Of a stretch of DNA of 64,000 nucleotides, positions 27,435 through 35,520 are shown one piece after another. The stretch spans positions 3,534,001-3,598,000 of the forward strand of contig NZ_CP155796.1 in the NCBI RefSeq assembly GCF_039729195.1. Direction: 5' to 3'. The position numbers and the translations under genes are program-made. This stretch comes from Mycobacterium sp. DL. Its GTDB lineage: Bacteria > Actinomycetota > Actinomycetes > Mycobacteriales > Mycobacteriaceae. Within the stretch, counting starts at the first letter, position 1. Each line of letters opens with the position of its first letter. The notes below the pieces were generated by a model. That model saw only the letters and a list, made by a program, of their open reading frames with translations, was not told the DNA's origin and made no database searches.

Positions 27435-28353
27435 CAGCCACCACCACCGCGGCCAGCTGAACGGCCCGCGACAACCGCACCGCGCGCGCGAGGTCGGCGA
27501 CCTCGGGGACCCGGCCGTCGCCGAGCATCGGACGGATCTCCAACTCGTGCGCGTACTGGGTGGGCCCGCCCAGACGCACCCCCAGAGCGCCTGCGAAGGA
27601 CGCCTCCGCCACTCCGGCGTTCGGGCTGGGATGTTTGTGCGCGTCGCGGCGCCATGCCCGCAGTGCCGCCACCGGCGATCCGCCGACGACGGGCGCGCAC
27701 AGGGCGACCAGCACACCTGTCAGCCGGGCGCCGGCGAGATTGGCCAGATCGTCGAAACGGGCTGCCGCCCAGCCGAAGCGGGCGTACCGCGGCGATCGGT
27801 TGCCGATCATCGCGTCCAAGGTGTTGGCGGCGCGGTAGACCAGCACTGCGGGGGTGCCGCCCACCGCCGCCCACACGATGGGGCTGACCTGCGCGTCGGA
27901 GGTGTTCTCGGCGATCGATTCCAGCGCCGCGCGGGTCAGTCCGGTGGCATCGAGAGCGGCCGGGTCGCGTCCGCACAGCGACGGCAGCAATCGGCGGGCG
28001 CCGTTGATGTCTCCGGACTCGAGGAGGCCTGCCATCTGTTCGCCGGTCCGGCACAGTGTCGTTCCGCCCAACGCGATGAACGTCGCCGCCGCAACGGTCG
28101 CCGCCTCACGCAGCGCACCGCGCCGGCCGCCGACTCCCTCCGCGAGGGCACCAACGGCGGCCACGGCGACAAGCAGTCCGGTGGTGTGAGCCACCCCGGC
28201 GGCCCGGCTGTCGGAGTAGCTGTGGCGTTCCACGGCCGCCGCGCCGGTGCCGAACAGTGCCACCGGATGCGCACGCCGGGGGTCACCGAACATGAGGTCG
28301 GCCACGACACCGGCGACGATTCCGACCGCACGGCCGCCTGCTGAAAACACCAC
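27388..28353 (-). CDS. cobD: Adenosylcobinamide-phosphate synthase (CobD/CbiB)
   Basis: A 321-residue integral membrane protein from a GTG start. CbiB/CobD motifs are present: DLMFGDPRRAHPVALFG near the N-terminus, SIAENTSDAQVSPIVWAAVGG near residue 145-165, ANTLDAMIGNRSPRYARFGWAAARFDD, and HPSPNAGVAEASFAGALGVRLGG. It attaches the aminopropanol arm to cobyric acid in cobalamin synthesis. The neighbouring cobC found at Rv2231c in M. tuberculosis is absent from the cluster here. The 3' end overlaps SURF1 by 47 bp in convergent orientation. Confidence 0.93.
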   Translation of the reverse strand: MVFSAGGRAVGIVAGVVADLMFGDPRRAHPVALFGTGAAAVERHSYSDSRAAGVAHTTGLLVAVAAVGALAEGVGGRRGALREAATVAAATFIALGGTTLCRTGEQMAGLLESGDINGARRLLPSLCGRDPAALDATGLTRAALESIAENTSDAQVSPIVWAAVGGTPAVLVYRAANTLDAMIGNRSPRYARFGWAAARFDDLANLAGARLTGVLVALCAPVVGGSPVAALRAWRRDAHKHPSPNAGVAEASFAGALGVRLGGPTQYAHELEIRPMLGDGRVPEVADLARAVRLSRAVQLAAVVVAVSVAGRSGRRVSPRR

Positions 28354-28414
28354 GGCAGCGTCTCACAGATCAATTCGCCGAATGGCAGGTGGATCGGGTG
28401 TCAGACTGTCCCCC

Positions 28415-30124
28415 ATGGGGGATCTGATCTTGACCGCAAACACCATCATCACCATGGACGACGACGTTCCACGGGCCCGGGCGGTGGCGGTATCCGGTGA
28501 CACGATCGTGGCAGTGGGCAGCCTCGAGGACTGCCGAGCGGCGCTTCCCGGCGCGGAAATCGTCGACACCGGCGCCGCCGCGCTTGCACCGGGATTTGTT
28601 GAGCCACATGGTCATCCGCTGATCAGTGGGGTCGCCACCCAGGCCCCGGCCCGGTCGATCGCACCGTGGGACGCCCCCACCTGGGCCGACGTGCAGAAGG
28701 TGTTCGCCGATGCGATCGCCCGCACCGATCCCGCCACGCCACTGTGGTTCGCCGGCTACGACGCGCTCCTGCACGGCCACCCGACACCACACGCCGACGA
28801 ACTCGACGAGATCTTCGGCGACCGCGTCACGGTGATCACCGACAACTCCGGACACGGCGTGTACTTCAACACTGCGCTCATCAAACTCCACGGCTGGGAC
28901 ACCGACCCTCCGGAAGATCCGGTCGCCTCCCACTTCGGCCGCAACGCCGACGGTTCGCTCAACGGCCAGGGATTCGAGTTGCCGGTGGTCACCGCAGTGA
29001 CCATGCCACTGATCATGCAGATGGGTGACCCACTGCTGTCGGGCGCCCACTACTACGCGCTGATGTCGCGGGGCGGTTACACCTCGACTTCCGACATGAC
29101 CTATGACCCCAAGTTCGCCGCCGGCTACGAGGCGCTGGCCGCCGCACCGTCATGCCCGCTCCGGGTCAGCATGTGGGAGATGTCGATCACCGATACCTAC
29201 TCCGAGCCAACCACTTTCGGCGCCGGTGAATCCTGGCTGACCAAGGCCGGCGTCAAGCTGTGGACCGACGGCTCACCGTGGGTCGGCAACATCGCGATCT
29301 CGTTCCCCTACCTGGACACCGAGGCCACCCGCACCGCAGGCATCGACCCGGCCGTCGCGGGCGGCGCCCACTCTATGAACTACTCGCGCGCGCAGCTCGA
29401 CGAGATCCTCGACCACGCCGCCCCCAAGGGTTGGCAGATGGCCTTCCACGCCAACGGCGACCTCGCGCTGGACCTGGCATTGGATGCCTACGAGGACGCG
29501 CTGAACAGATACTCCCTGCTGGGCACCGACCACCGCTGGCGCCTGGAGCACTGCGGCGCGGGGACCCGCGCGCATTTCGACCGGGCGGCGCGGCTGGGGG
29601 TGCACGTGTCGATGGCGCCGTTCCAGTACTACTACTGGGGCGAACTGCTCGACGGCGCAATGTTCGACTCCGAGCACGGTGCCCGATGGGCGGCCTTCGC
29701 CGACGCCGTCAACTCAGGCGCGTGCGTGTCGCTGCACAACGACGGATCGGTCTCGCCACCGACACCGGTGATCAACATTGCCACCGCGGTCACCCGGCTT
29801 ACCCGCAACGGCACGGTGCACGGACCCGAGCAGGCGATCTCGCTGGATCAGGCCTGGCGGGCCCAGACCATCAACGCCGCGCGCACCCTGCATCGCGAGA
29901 ACCTCGTCGGGTCGATCGCCCCGGGCAAGCTCGCCGACTTCGTAGAGCTGACCGCCGACCCGTGGACGGTGGAACCGTCGGCGATCATCGATGCGGTCAG
30001 GGTGGCGGGCACCTGGCTGGGCGGTCACCGGGTGGATCTCGACGAGTTCCTCACCGCGGTGGGCGGGGGCGACAACAGCGAGCACGCGCACCTCGCGGAG
30101 CGGAAAGCCAAGGGCTGCTGCTGA
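28415..30124 (+). CDS. Amidohydrolase (YtcJ-like, amidohydrolase family 3)
   Basis: About 569 residues from the ATG at 28415. The metal-dependent amidohydrolase pattern is clear: an N-terminal beta-sandwich strand (LILTANTIITMDD), the HxH motif in GFVEPHGHPL (His65, His67), further ligands in MAFHANGD and LEHCGAG, the catalytic Asp region SLHNDGSVSPP, and the C-terminal strand VGSIAPGKLADFVEL. Substrates of this family are amides, N-formyl or cyclic ureides and cannot be assigned. No clear ribosome-binding site precedes the ATG, so a leaderless mRNA is possible. It is an accessory gene relative to M. tuberculosis. Confidence 0.88.
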   Translation: MGDLILTANTIITMDDDVPRARAVAVSGDTIVAVGSLEDCRAALPGAEIVDTGAAALAPGFVEPHGHPLISGVATQAPARSIAPWDAPTWADVQKVFADAIARTDPATPLWFAGYDALLHGHPTPHADELDEIFGDRVTVITDNSGHGVYFNTALIKLHGWDTDPPEDPVASHFGRNADGSLNGQGFELPVVTAVTMPLIMQMGDPLLSGAHYYALMSRGGYTSTSDMTYDPKFAAGYEALAAAPSCPLRVSMWEMSITDTYSEPTTFGAGESWLTKAGVKLWTDGSPWVGNIAISFPYLDTEATRTAGIDPAVAGGAHSMNYSRAQLDEILDHAAPKGWQMAFHANGDLALDLALDAYEDALNRYSLLGTDHRWRLEHCGAGTRAHFDRAARLGVHVSMAPFQYYYWGELLDGAMFDSEHGARWAAFADAVNSGACVSLHNDGSVSPPTPVINIATAVTRLTRNGTVHGPEQAISLDQAWRAQTINAARTLHRENLVGSIAPGKLADFVELTADPWTVEPSAIIDAVRVAGTWLGGHRVDLDEFLTAVGGGDNSEHAHLAERKAKGCC

Positions 30125-30141
30125 ATCGGTCGCGTCGCCCG

Positions 30142-30639
30142 TTATGAGCCGGCCTGCGACGCCACTGTTCGGCCGCCGCCGCCCGACGGGTTGAGCCGCC
30201 AGAGCCGATACGCCCACGGAACGTCGTACAGGACCACGTACGCGGTGTAGGGCAGCAGTATCCACCGGGATCGCCGGTCCCTCCAGACCGATCGCTGCAA
30301 CCCGGCGATCGGCAGCAGGAACGCCAGTAGACCGACGAAGGCAGCACGCGTGCTCCGACGCCCGAAAAGCAGCCCGTTCCACGCTTCGTTCCCGACCAAC
30401 ACCGTCACCGCCCATCCCACCGTGCCGGCGCTGCGCCGGTCGATGCCACGAGCTAGGACCACTCCCATGACCAGGTAGTAGATCGCTGCGACTGCAACAA
30501 ATCCCGGCATCGGCAACTGCCAGCGTGGCGTCGTCAACCCGCGGAACCAGGTGATCGCCTCCTTGCCCACGAAGGCATTGCCCAACACGGCAGCAGCCGC
30601 AGTCACTGCGCCGCTCACGACCGCAGGACGCGTTCTCAC
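30142..30639 (-). CDS. TspO/MBR-family membrane protein
   Basis: A 165-residue protein from a GTG start with about five hydrophobic helices. TspO hallmarks are present: FRGLTTPRWQLPMPGF in the first loop, GNEAWNGLLFGRR in the middle, and the C-terminal LPYTAYVVLYDVPWAYRLWRLN. TspO proteins bind porphyrins and sterol-like ligands and are linked to stress and tetrapyrrole handling; exact function here is unknown. It is convergent with the amidohydrolase (17 bp apart) and is the last host gene before the integrated element. Confidence 0.9.
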   Translation of the reverse strand: MRTRPAVVSGAVTAAAAVLGNAFVGKEAITWFRGLTTPRWQLPMPGFVAVAAIYYLVMGVVLARGIDRRSAGTVGWAVTVLVGNEAWNGLLFGRRSTRAAFVGLLAFLLPIAGLQRSVWRDRRSRWILLPYTAYVVLYDVPWAYRLWRLNPSGGGGRTVASQAGS

Positions 30640-30673
30640 AATCAGCAGAGCCTAACGCTCGCACGTTTCCCTC

Positions 30674-30716
30674 GTGGGCGCGGACGGTATCGAACCGCCG
30701 ACCGCTGGTGTGTAAA
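30674..30716. repeat. attL: 43-bp core repeat
   Basis: Exact copy of bases 45604-45646, covering the tRNA-Val 3' end through the T-arm and variable loop to the anticodon loop. The first differing bases are 30673 and 30717. No tRNA 5' half is attached on this side, so it is the displaced host 3' fragment. Confidence 0.95.
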
Positions 30717-30904
30717 TGCCCGAACACGCGTTCTATGCGTGTCGTGTTGTGACGCTCTGTGCCCATATGTGCAGATCAAAGGGTGGCAAACGTCCAACCT
30801 GTACATTTGCGTATCAGCCTGTTGGTCCGCGTCTTGGCAAGTTCTTGGCAATACGGGGGGTCTGATCGAACAGGTTTGCTGACGACGGAGGCCAGATATG
30901 TCCT
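30717..30904. other. Left-arm intergenic region of the element
   Basis: Non-coding stretch between the attL core and the first cargo gene. It holds the left arm-type sites and a GGAGG at about 30885-30889. An ATG at 30897 opens a five-codon frame (MSCEY) whose TGA ends 8 bases inside the following gene, overlapping its GTG start in another frame. Confidence 0.5.
30832..30851. promoter_or_regulatory. Candidate integrase arm-type sites (left arm)
   Basis: Two perfect direct copies of TCTTGGCAA at 30832 and 30843, spaced 11 bp. The same pair with the same spacing occurs inside attR (45521 and 45532), followed in both arms by a run of G. Symmetric placement inside the core repeats is that of arm-binding sites of lambda-type integrases. 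Confidence 0.6.
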
Positions 30905-31903
30905 GTGAATACTGACGACCGGAAGCCGGTCCAGCACATCAACGCTGTGATGCGCAAGGACGCTGACCTTCCCGAACGGGTGATGCTTCACGAACGCGAC
31001 GGCAACATCGTCTATGTCCGGTGTGTCGACCCGTGCGATACGGACCAAGATCCGGCACCTGTGCCGCTCTTTGACGGCGACCAGCTTTGCGTGATGGTGC
31101 ACCTGTCTCACGTGAGCCTCCACATGTCGGCTGCAGGCACCCACGGGTACATGATGCCGCTGCGGATCGTTTTGGTGCGAAGGGAACCAGGCAAGGTCGT
31201 CGCCAGAACGCTCCGATTCAGTGAGCCCGACGACGGAAGCCGGGTGCACGTCGCTCCTGGCGATTCTGTCGAGGTACAGGTCACACTTGAACTCGACGCG
31301 GTCGACGAGTTCGAGTCGCAGGGGAATATCGGTTACGTGCCAGTGACACCGGTTCTCTTCACGTGGCTGGCTGCCGCTTCTCAGTCGGACACCGATCAGC
31401 GGCGGCGTTATCTACTCGCCGCAGCGCGGCGGTTGGACCTCGCCCAGTCCTTGTTTCAACGAGTTGAGGAGCTGCGACAGAGCGACCCCGAGGGCGCGCC
31501 TGCAGTCAGACGTGCCGTTTTCGAGATGGTCGGCGCCGTTGAGCTGGCGGTGGTTTCGCTGAGCCGTGCTGTGGACATGTCCAGAAGGGCTGGCGCCGAG
31601 CTCGGAACCACTGCCACCGTCCCCTCAGCGATCTCAGCGCACTTCGCGACGGTCACCGCGATACGTCACGCTTACGAGCACATCGAGGAGCGTGCACTGG
31701 GCAAGGTGCACGGCAATCCCCACCGGGACGCGCTGACCATCTTCGCTCACGACAGTGTCGTCCGAGACGGCGTGATCACGTATGGCTCACATCGGCTTGA
31801 CCTCGCAACAGACGTGCCGCAGATCATCGCGGCAACCCGACAGTTCCTCAAGACTGCCGCGGGCGAAGCACTACCGCCGGTGACGACGGATATCACGCTG
31901 TAA
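30905..31903 (+). CDS. Hypothetical protein with C-terminal HEPN-like RxxxxH motif
   Basis: A 332-residue protein from GTG, family not recognised. Residues 1-150 look like a beta-rich domain (alternating hydrophobic strands, PLRIVLVRREPG, VHVAPGDSVEVQVTLEL). Residues about 165-310 are helical and end in ATVTAIRHAYEHIEERALGK near residue 260; the R-H-A-Y-E-H arrangement matches the Rx4-6H signature of HEPN nucleases, preceded by a long amphipathic helix as in those folds. It is followed 17 bp later by a membrane-anchored partner gene. The position directly inside attL is where satellites usually carry defence or other cargo genes. Function is unknown; the HEPN reading is tentative. GGAGG lies 15 nt upstream of the GTG. 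Confidence 0.65.
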   Translation: MNTDDRKPVQHINAVMRKDADLPERVMLHERDGNIVYVRCVDPCDTDQDPAPVPLFDGDQLCVMVHLSHVSLHMSAAGTHGYMMPLRIVLVRREPGKVVARTLRFSEPDDGSRVHVAPGDSVEVQVTLELDAVDEFESQGNIGYVPVTPVLFTWLAAASQSDTDQRRRYLLAAARRLDLAQSLFQRVEELRQSDPEGAPAVRRAVFEMVGAVELAVVSLSRAVDMSRRAGAELGTTATVPSAISAHFATVTAIRHAYEHIEERALGKVHGNPHRDALTIFAHDSVVRDGVITYGSHRLDLATDVPQIIAATRQFLKTAAGEALPPVTTDITL

Positions 31904-31920
31904 AGGCTAGATTCCCCCAA

Positions 31921-32634
31921 ATGAGCGCACTTTCTGACTTCCTGACCAACGCCACCGCCCCGTGGTGGAGCGTCCCCGCGAGCACGATCTTGGGCACCGG
32001 ATTGGGTGGCTTGATCTCGTTTCGTTCGGCGAAGCGCACCGCCGAGACCAACCAGCAGGCCCAAGATCGTCGGGACGCCCGCGAACAGGTGCGCGAGATA
32101 GCGGTTCGGCTGCTCAACGAGGCCAACGCACTGGCGGTCAGCAGCCAGAACCTCAAAGAGACGGCTGGCGGTTTGAGGGAGGTATTCGAGGCTGCGGTGC
32201 AGGGGCGCCCTCCCGAGGAGATCAGGGCCAAGCTCAGCACCCTGTCGTTGTCAGGCATTGGCGCGGGCGGCAAGGCTGGTCTCCTGCTCAACCTACTGCG
32301 AATGTCCGGCACGCTCGAAGAAGATCTCACGCGACTGATGACGATCCTCAACGAACTGCAGTTGGTGGCCGATGAAGACACCGCCCAGAAGGCGGTGAGA
32401 CTCACCTACGCGGCGCTGGCTCGCAAGGTCGTCGGCCCGGGACCCAAGGAACTGGTGAAGGCCGCCAACGCCGCCTACGAGACAGCGTCGGTCGAGTTCG
32501 TCAACGCTGCGCGCGCCTATGCGGGCCTACCGGCGCAGACCGCAGGCATCAGGCTCGACCAGGACGAGCTGCGCGCCATGTTGAATTTTCCGACCAAGCC
32601 CAGCTCACCCGAAGAGCAGCAGGAACAGCAGTAG
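31921..32634 (+). CDS. Hypothetical membrane-anchored helical protein
   Basis: A 237-residue protein of unknown family. Residues about 15-32 (WWSVPASTILGTGLGGLISF) are a short hydrophobic segment followed by basic residues, consistent with a single N-terminal membrane anchor. Residues 36-70 form a charged coiled coil, and the rest is largely helical with an acidic, Gln-rich tail. It starts 17 bp after the preceding gene on the same strand, so the two probably form one operon and may act together. No enzymatic motif is evident. Confidence 0.65.
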   Translation: MSALSDFLTNATAPWWSVPASTILGTGLGGLISFRSAKRTAETNQQAQDRRDAREQVREIAVRLLNEANALAVSSQNLKETAGGLREVFEAAVQGRPPEEIRAKLSTLSLSGIGAGGKAGLLLNLLRMSGTLEEDLTRLMTILNELQLVADEDTAQKAVRLTYAALARKVVGPGPKELVKAANAAYETASVEFVNAARAYAGLPAQTAGIRLDQDELRAMLNFPTKPSSPEEQQEQQ

Positions 32635-32637
32635 GAG

Positions 32638-33201
32638 TTACACCGTAGCCATAGCTTTCGACTTCAACGGTCGCGGCCTCGGGGTCCCGCCGCTGGCAAT
32701 CATCGCGAGCTTAGCGCCTGCGGTTGCGCCGTCGTCATCAGTGATGCCGAGTGCGGCTAGGACGTCGTCGTGACCGATCTCGTGACCGGCGAAGATCTTC
32801 GCGGCCAGCGTCCCAATCGGGCGCCAGCGTCGCCGCACGACCGGGAGCGCCTCCCAGAGCTGTTCGTCGGCCGAGGCGTGCGAGTGCAGCGCGGCCAGTC
32901 GCAGTTCCTCGCGGTCGCTGTTGCCGAGGTATCGCTCGAGCTGGCGCGCGGTGGGTATGTCGCCGTGACCGAAGATCGCCGCCGCTGCCGGTCCCGCTGC
33001 GGCGACCAGAGCACGGCGATAGCGGCTGCGGTCCTGTTCGAAACTGGTGTCGGTGAACTCGCAGATCCCGTCAGTGCCGTTGTCTGTCAGGCGCGCTCGC
33101 TCGACGGTGCCGCCGTTGAGGACGCCGACGACGGCGTGCGTCGCCTCGTGCACCGCCAGTCCAAGGCGGTCTCGCTCGGCCTTGGTCAGCTGATAGGCCA
33201 T
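32638..33201 (-). CDS. HExxH-motif zinc metallopeptidase-like protein
   Basis: About 187 residues from the ATG with GAGGAG 9 nt upstream. LAVHEATHAVVGVLNGG gives His18-Glu19-x-x-His22 at the start of a long helix, as in FtsH/M41-like and related zinc peptidases. A third ligand is not obvious, though acidic residues follow the ALVAAAGPAAAAIFG stretch. It is a small soluble protein without the AAA domain of FtsH. It is the last gene of the leftward cluster containing the shell-like protein, separated from it by 181 bp with two hairpins, and its stop is 3 bp from the convergent cargo gene. A role in head maturation or host interference is speculative. Confidence 0.7.
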   Translation of the reverse strand: MAYQLTKAERDRLGLAVHEATHAVVGVLNGGTVERARLTDNGTDGICEFTDTSFEQDRSRYRRALVAAAGPAAAAIFGHGDIPTARQLERYLGNSDREELRLAALHSHASADEQLWEALPVVRRRWRPIGTLAAKIFAGHEIGHDDVLAALGITDDDGATAGAKLAMIASGGTPRPRPLKSKAMATV

Positions 33202-33252
33202 CTGCCAGCACTCCTCTGTTTCCGGGTACCGCCGAGGGAGGCAGGCGGTCGT

Positions 33253-33294
33253 CGTGGTGGCGGCGCGGTCCACGGCCTGCCCACCGCCACCACG
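33253..33294. terminator. Stem-loop 1 between shell-like and peptidase genes
   Basis: Perfect 11-bp inverted repeat CGTGGTGGCGG / CCGCCACCACG (33253-33263 and 33284-33294) with a 20-nt loop. No U-tract follows, so it could be a terminator of the intrinsic mycobacterial kind, an attenuator or an RNA processing site. Confidence 0.5.
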
Positions 33295-33307
33295 GCGCCG
33301 CTCCCGT

Positions 33308-33366
33308 CACCGTCTGCGGGAGACTGCGACGGCCTCGTTGATTGCCGCAGCCTCCCGCAGACGGTG
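33308..33366. terminator. Stem-loop 2 between shell-like and peptidase genes
   Basis: Perfect 15-bp inverted repeat CACCGTCTGCGGGAG / CTCCCGCAGACGGTG (33308-33322 and 33352-33366) with a 29-nt loop, 17 bp after the stop of the shell-like gene in the direction of transcription. Strong GC-rich stem; likely limits read-through into the peptidase gene or separates transcript abundances. Confidence 0.6.
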
Positions 33367-33382
33367 CGGTTGCCGTGAGAGC

Positions 33383-34207
33383 TCACGGGGTGATCTCCGC
33401 GGCGCCCATGACCGCTTCGTAGCCGACGATCACCGAGCGTTCGGCGATCACCACGAACTGGTTCAGCGTGTGCTGGATCGCTTCGCGGGTCTTGATCTCG
33501 TCGCGCCAGCCGTAGGTCTGGCTGGTCCCGATCAGCGTGTCCCCCAACGGGGTCGCGTAGCCCGCACCGAACACCCACCGATGACCTGCCGGGGTGCGCA
33601 GGACGCCCGGCGTGGCCGGGTCGCGCACGATCATCCGCCGGTCCTCGGCGACGGCCAGCATGCTGACGCGGGCGTGCACGAGCCCGACCGTGCCAGTGGC
33701 CGCGAAGGCTTCCTCCAGGTGCGCCACCGCAGTCACAAGGTTATCGACGGCGGTCGGCGTCGGTGCATCGGCGAGCAGTCGGGTCGCGAACTGCGTCTCG
33801 ACGGCAAGCGGCTCGCGCAGGGCGAAGGTCTGTTGCGCTATCTCGATTGCCTGAGCTCGGTCTAATGGGCTCAGGTTTCCGCAGTTCTGGAGTCGATTCG
33901 AGGCCCAAACCGTTTGGGCTTCGAACGGGTCGGGGTCGTCGTCCTCGACCGCCGGCCCGGTCTTGAGGTCGTCCTCGGGGTCCAGGTCGTCAGGATCTAC
34001 GCACCACGGCGCGCCCCAAACGCCGAACGCCGAGGTGGGGCCGTGGTGCGAGGAGGTTAGCCGGAACTGCACGCCCTCGGGAAGCCACCGCCGTGCCTCA
34101 TCGGGGGTGGTGGTCTCGATCCACGCGGTGGCCGCGTCCAGACCGAGCGGGTGGACCGGTCTGGTCAGCGGAGCTGTGAACTCGACGGGCAGCAGTGCTG
34201 ATGTCAT
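33383..34207 (-). CDS. Possible HK97-fold shell (capsid/encapsulin-like) protein
   Basis: A 274-residue protein. The C-terminal third has the pattern of HK97-fold shell proteins: HRWVFGAGYATPLGDTLIGTS, then WRDEIKTREAIQHTLNQF followed by VVIAERSVIVGYEAVMGAAEI, which parallels the last strands (N/Q-x-x-x-ILAE-x-x-x-x-V-Y-x-P) of phage capsids and encapsulins. The middle (AQTVWASNRLQNCGNLSPLDRAQAIEIAQQTF, then ETQFATRLL) is helical like a spine helix. The N-terminus is short and there is no delta or scaffold domain. It starts 3 bp after the stop of an upstream helical gene, in a leftward cluster. The assignment is by eye and moderate; another structural protein remains possible. Confidence 0.5.
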   Translation of the reverse strand: MTSALLPVEFTAPLTRPVHPLGLDAATAWIETTTPDEARRWLPEGVQFRLTSSHHGPTSAFGVWGAPWCVDPDDLDPEDDLKTGPAVEDDDPDPFEAQTVWASNRLQNCGNLSPLDRAQAIEIAQQTFALREPLAVETQFATRLLADAPTPTAVDNLVTAVAHLEEAFAATGTVGLVHARVSMLAVAEDRRMIVRDPATPGVLRTPAGHRWVFGAGYATPLGDTLIGTSQTYGWRDEIKTREAIQHTLNQFVVIAERSVIVGYEAVMGAAEITP

Positions 34208-34209
34208 TT

Positions 34210-34947
34210 CTATGCCTCGATTCCGAGTTTGCGGAGGCTGGCGCGCGTGGCCTGGGTGCGGGTCTGCGCCGGCCGCGGGCGCCGGGCTGCGGCGTGTTCG
34301 GCTTTCTCGATACGGATCTCCAGTTGCCTTGCGGCGGTGTCGACTTCACGCAGGAGGTCACACAGCCTCTCTGATCGCGACACCGCGCCCCGCAGATCAG
34401 GGTCTCCGGGTCGCCGGGAGCGGGCTAGCAGGTCAGCCAGCGGCGTGCTGTAGTGCTGTGCCATCTCGACCAGATCGGTTGCCCAAGTCCTGGTCCTGAT
34501 CTCGTCGGCGTCGACCTGCGGGACCGCCGGCCGCGGTGCGAGGTCCACCAGATGGCGCACCGCCTGCTTCTGGCTCGCCGAATCCAGGTGCCCAACCTCC
34601 CGTGCGATCCGCTCTGCAGCGTCGATCTCGGCCAACCATCCCACGACGGTGGACACCAGTTCGCCGTGGACGGCGTCGACAAGATCGCGGACGAGCGAGG
34701 GGAACGCCATGTGCAGCCCATTGCACCGGGCAGCGCGGCGGGCCAACGGCATGCAGATGTCGGAGATCTCAGCGGCGAGGTCGAACTCCCCGTTGTAGAC
34801 CACCGGCAGACCCGCGCGGCGCCGGGTGCGGAGCTCGGCCTGAGGCAGAGGTGGCGGTGCCGCTGCCCCTTTTGCCGCAATGGTCTTCTCCGCGGCGCGG
34901 GCTTTCGAGAGCCGCGGTGTCGGCCGCCGTTCGGTTCTGGTGCTCAT
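34210..34947 (-). CDS. Hypothetical helical protein (element structural cluster)
   Basis: About 245 residues from an ATG overlapping the stop of the upstream small gene (ATGA). The first ~45 residues are basic and proline-rich, and the remainder is predicted almost entirely helical with heptad-like spacing (LVRDLVDAVHGELVSTVVGWLAEIDAAERIA; SRSERLCDLLREVDTAARQLEIRIEKAEHAA), ending in a basic Arg-rich tail. No family recognised. Its place directly before the shell-like gene, with coupled translation, would suit a scaffold, cargo or head-associated protein, but this is inference from position only. Confidence 0.65.
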   Translation of the reverse strand: MSTRTERRPTPRLSKARAAEKTIAAKGAAAPPPLPQAELRTRRRAGLPVVYNGEFDLAAEISDICMPLARRAARCNGLHMAFPSLVRDLVDAVHGELVSTVVGWLAEIDAAERIAREVGHLDSASQKQAVRHLVDLAPRPAVPQVDADEIRTRTWATDLVEMAQHYSTPLADLLARSRRPGDPDLRGAVSRSERLCDLLREVDTAARQLEIRIEKAEHAAARRPRPAQTRTQATRASLRKLGIEA

Positions 34948-35171
34948 GCGGTCACCGCCTGGTGCGCATGCTTGAGCATGTCGGCCAGCGCGTCGACATG
35001 CTGGGGCGCCAGCAGCTCTCGTTCGCGGTCCACGACCCGGCGGACTCTCCACCACGCCAAGGCGGCGAGACATTCGATGATCCGATCGTCATCGTCGGGC
35101 ACGCCGTGAGCTTTGAGCCCCGCGTGCCGGGCCTGCCATCGAGCGGGTGACATGTCGGATGGGTCGATCAT
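34944..35171 (-). CDS. Small hypothetical protein
   Basis: A 75-residue protein, first gene of the leftward cluster. It is charged with a tryptophan-rich helix (ECLAALAWWRVRRVVDRERELL) and no recognised domain. Its stop overlaps the start of the next gene. No ribosome-binding site is visible before the ATG, so a leaderless transcript is possible. Confidence 0.6.
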   Translation of the reverse strand: MIDPSDMSPARWQARHAGLKAHGVPDDDDRIIECLAALAWWRVRRVVDRERELLAPQHVDALADMLKHAHQAVTA

Positions 35172-35520
35172 GAGACAACTGTACTGTGCTGAGCGGCAGG
35201 GATGCTCGGCATTCTGGCTTCGGGCGTGTCCTTAGTGCCTCATCGGAAGGCATTGTGGTGCAACGTATTTGCAGAGAACAGTAGGCAGAGTCCTGGGATT
35301 CGGAGTCCGAAAATGGGAAAATTTTGGGCACGGTTGGCCTCCCGTACCTGTTAGCTCTGCCGCGCTGGAGGCGAACGGTATTTTCAGGGCATGCCTTACA
35401 CCAATCGTTCGAATGCTGTTAGTGGACTGCCTATTACGTTCGTGCCCGCCGCGCCAGCGGTCCCGATGACCACCGCACAATCTGTTTGCCATGGCCCTGA
35501 ACTGAGAGGAACCACCGCCA
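35172..35520. other. Divergent intergenic region with palindrome
   Basis: About 350 bp between leftward (35171) and rightward (35521) genes, less GC-rich than the surroundings around 35295-35330. It contains a 13-bp palindrome TTCGGAGTCCGAA (35299-35311), a possible operator for divergent promoters. Frames open here lack ribosome-binding sites and coding character; the ATG at 35391 reads in frame into the next gene but is not preferred. Confidence 0.5.

Noticed and set aside
30642..30851. Small leftward frame across attL
   Set aside because: It spans the attachment core and arm sites and has no coding signals.
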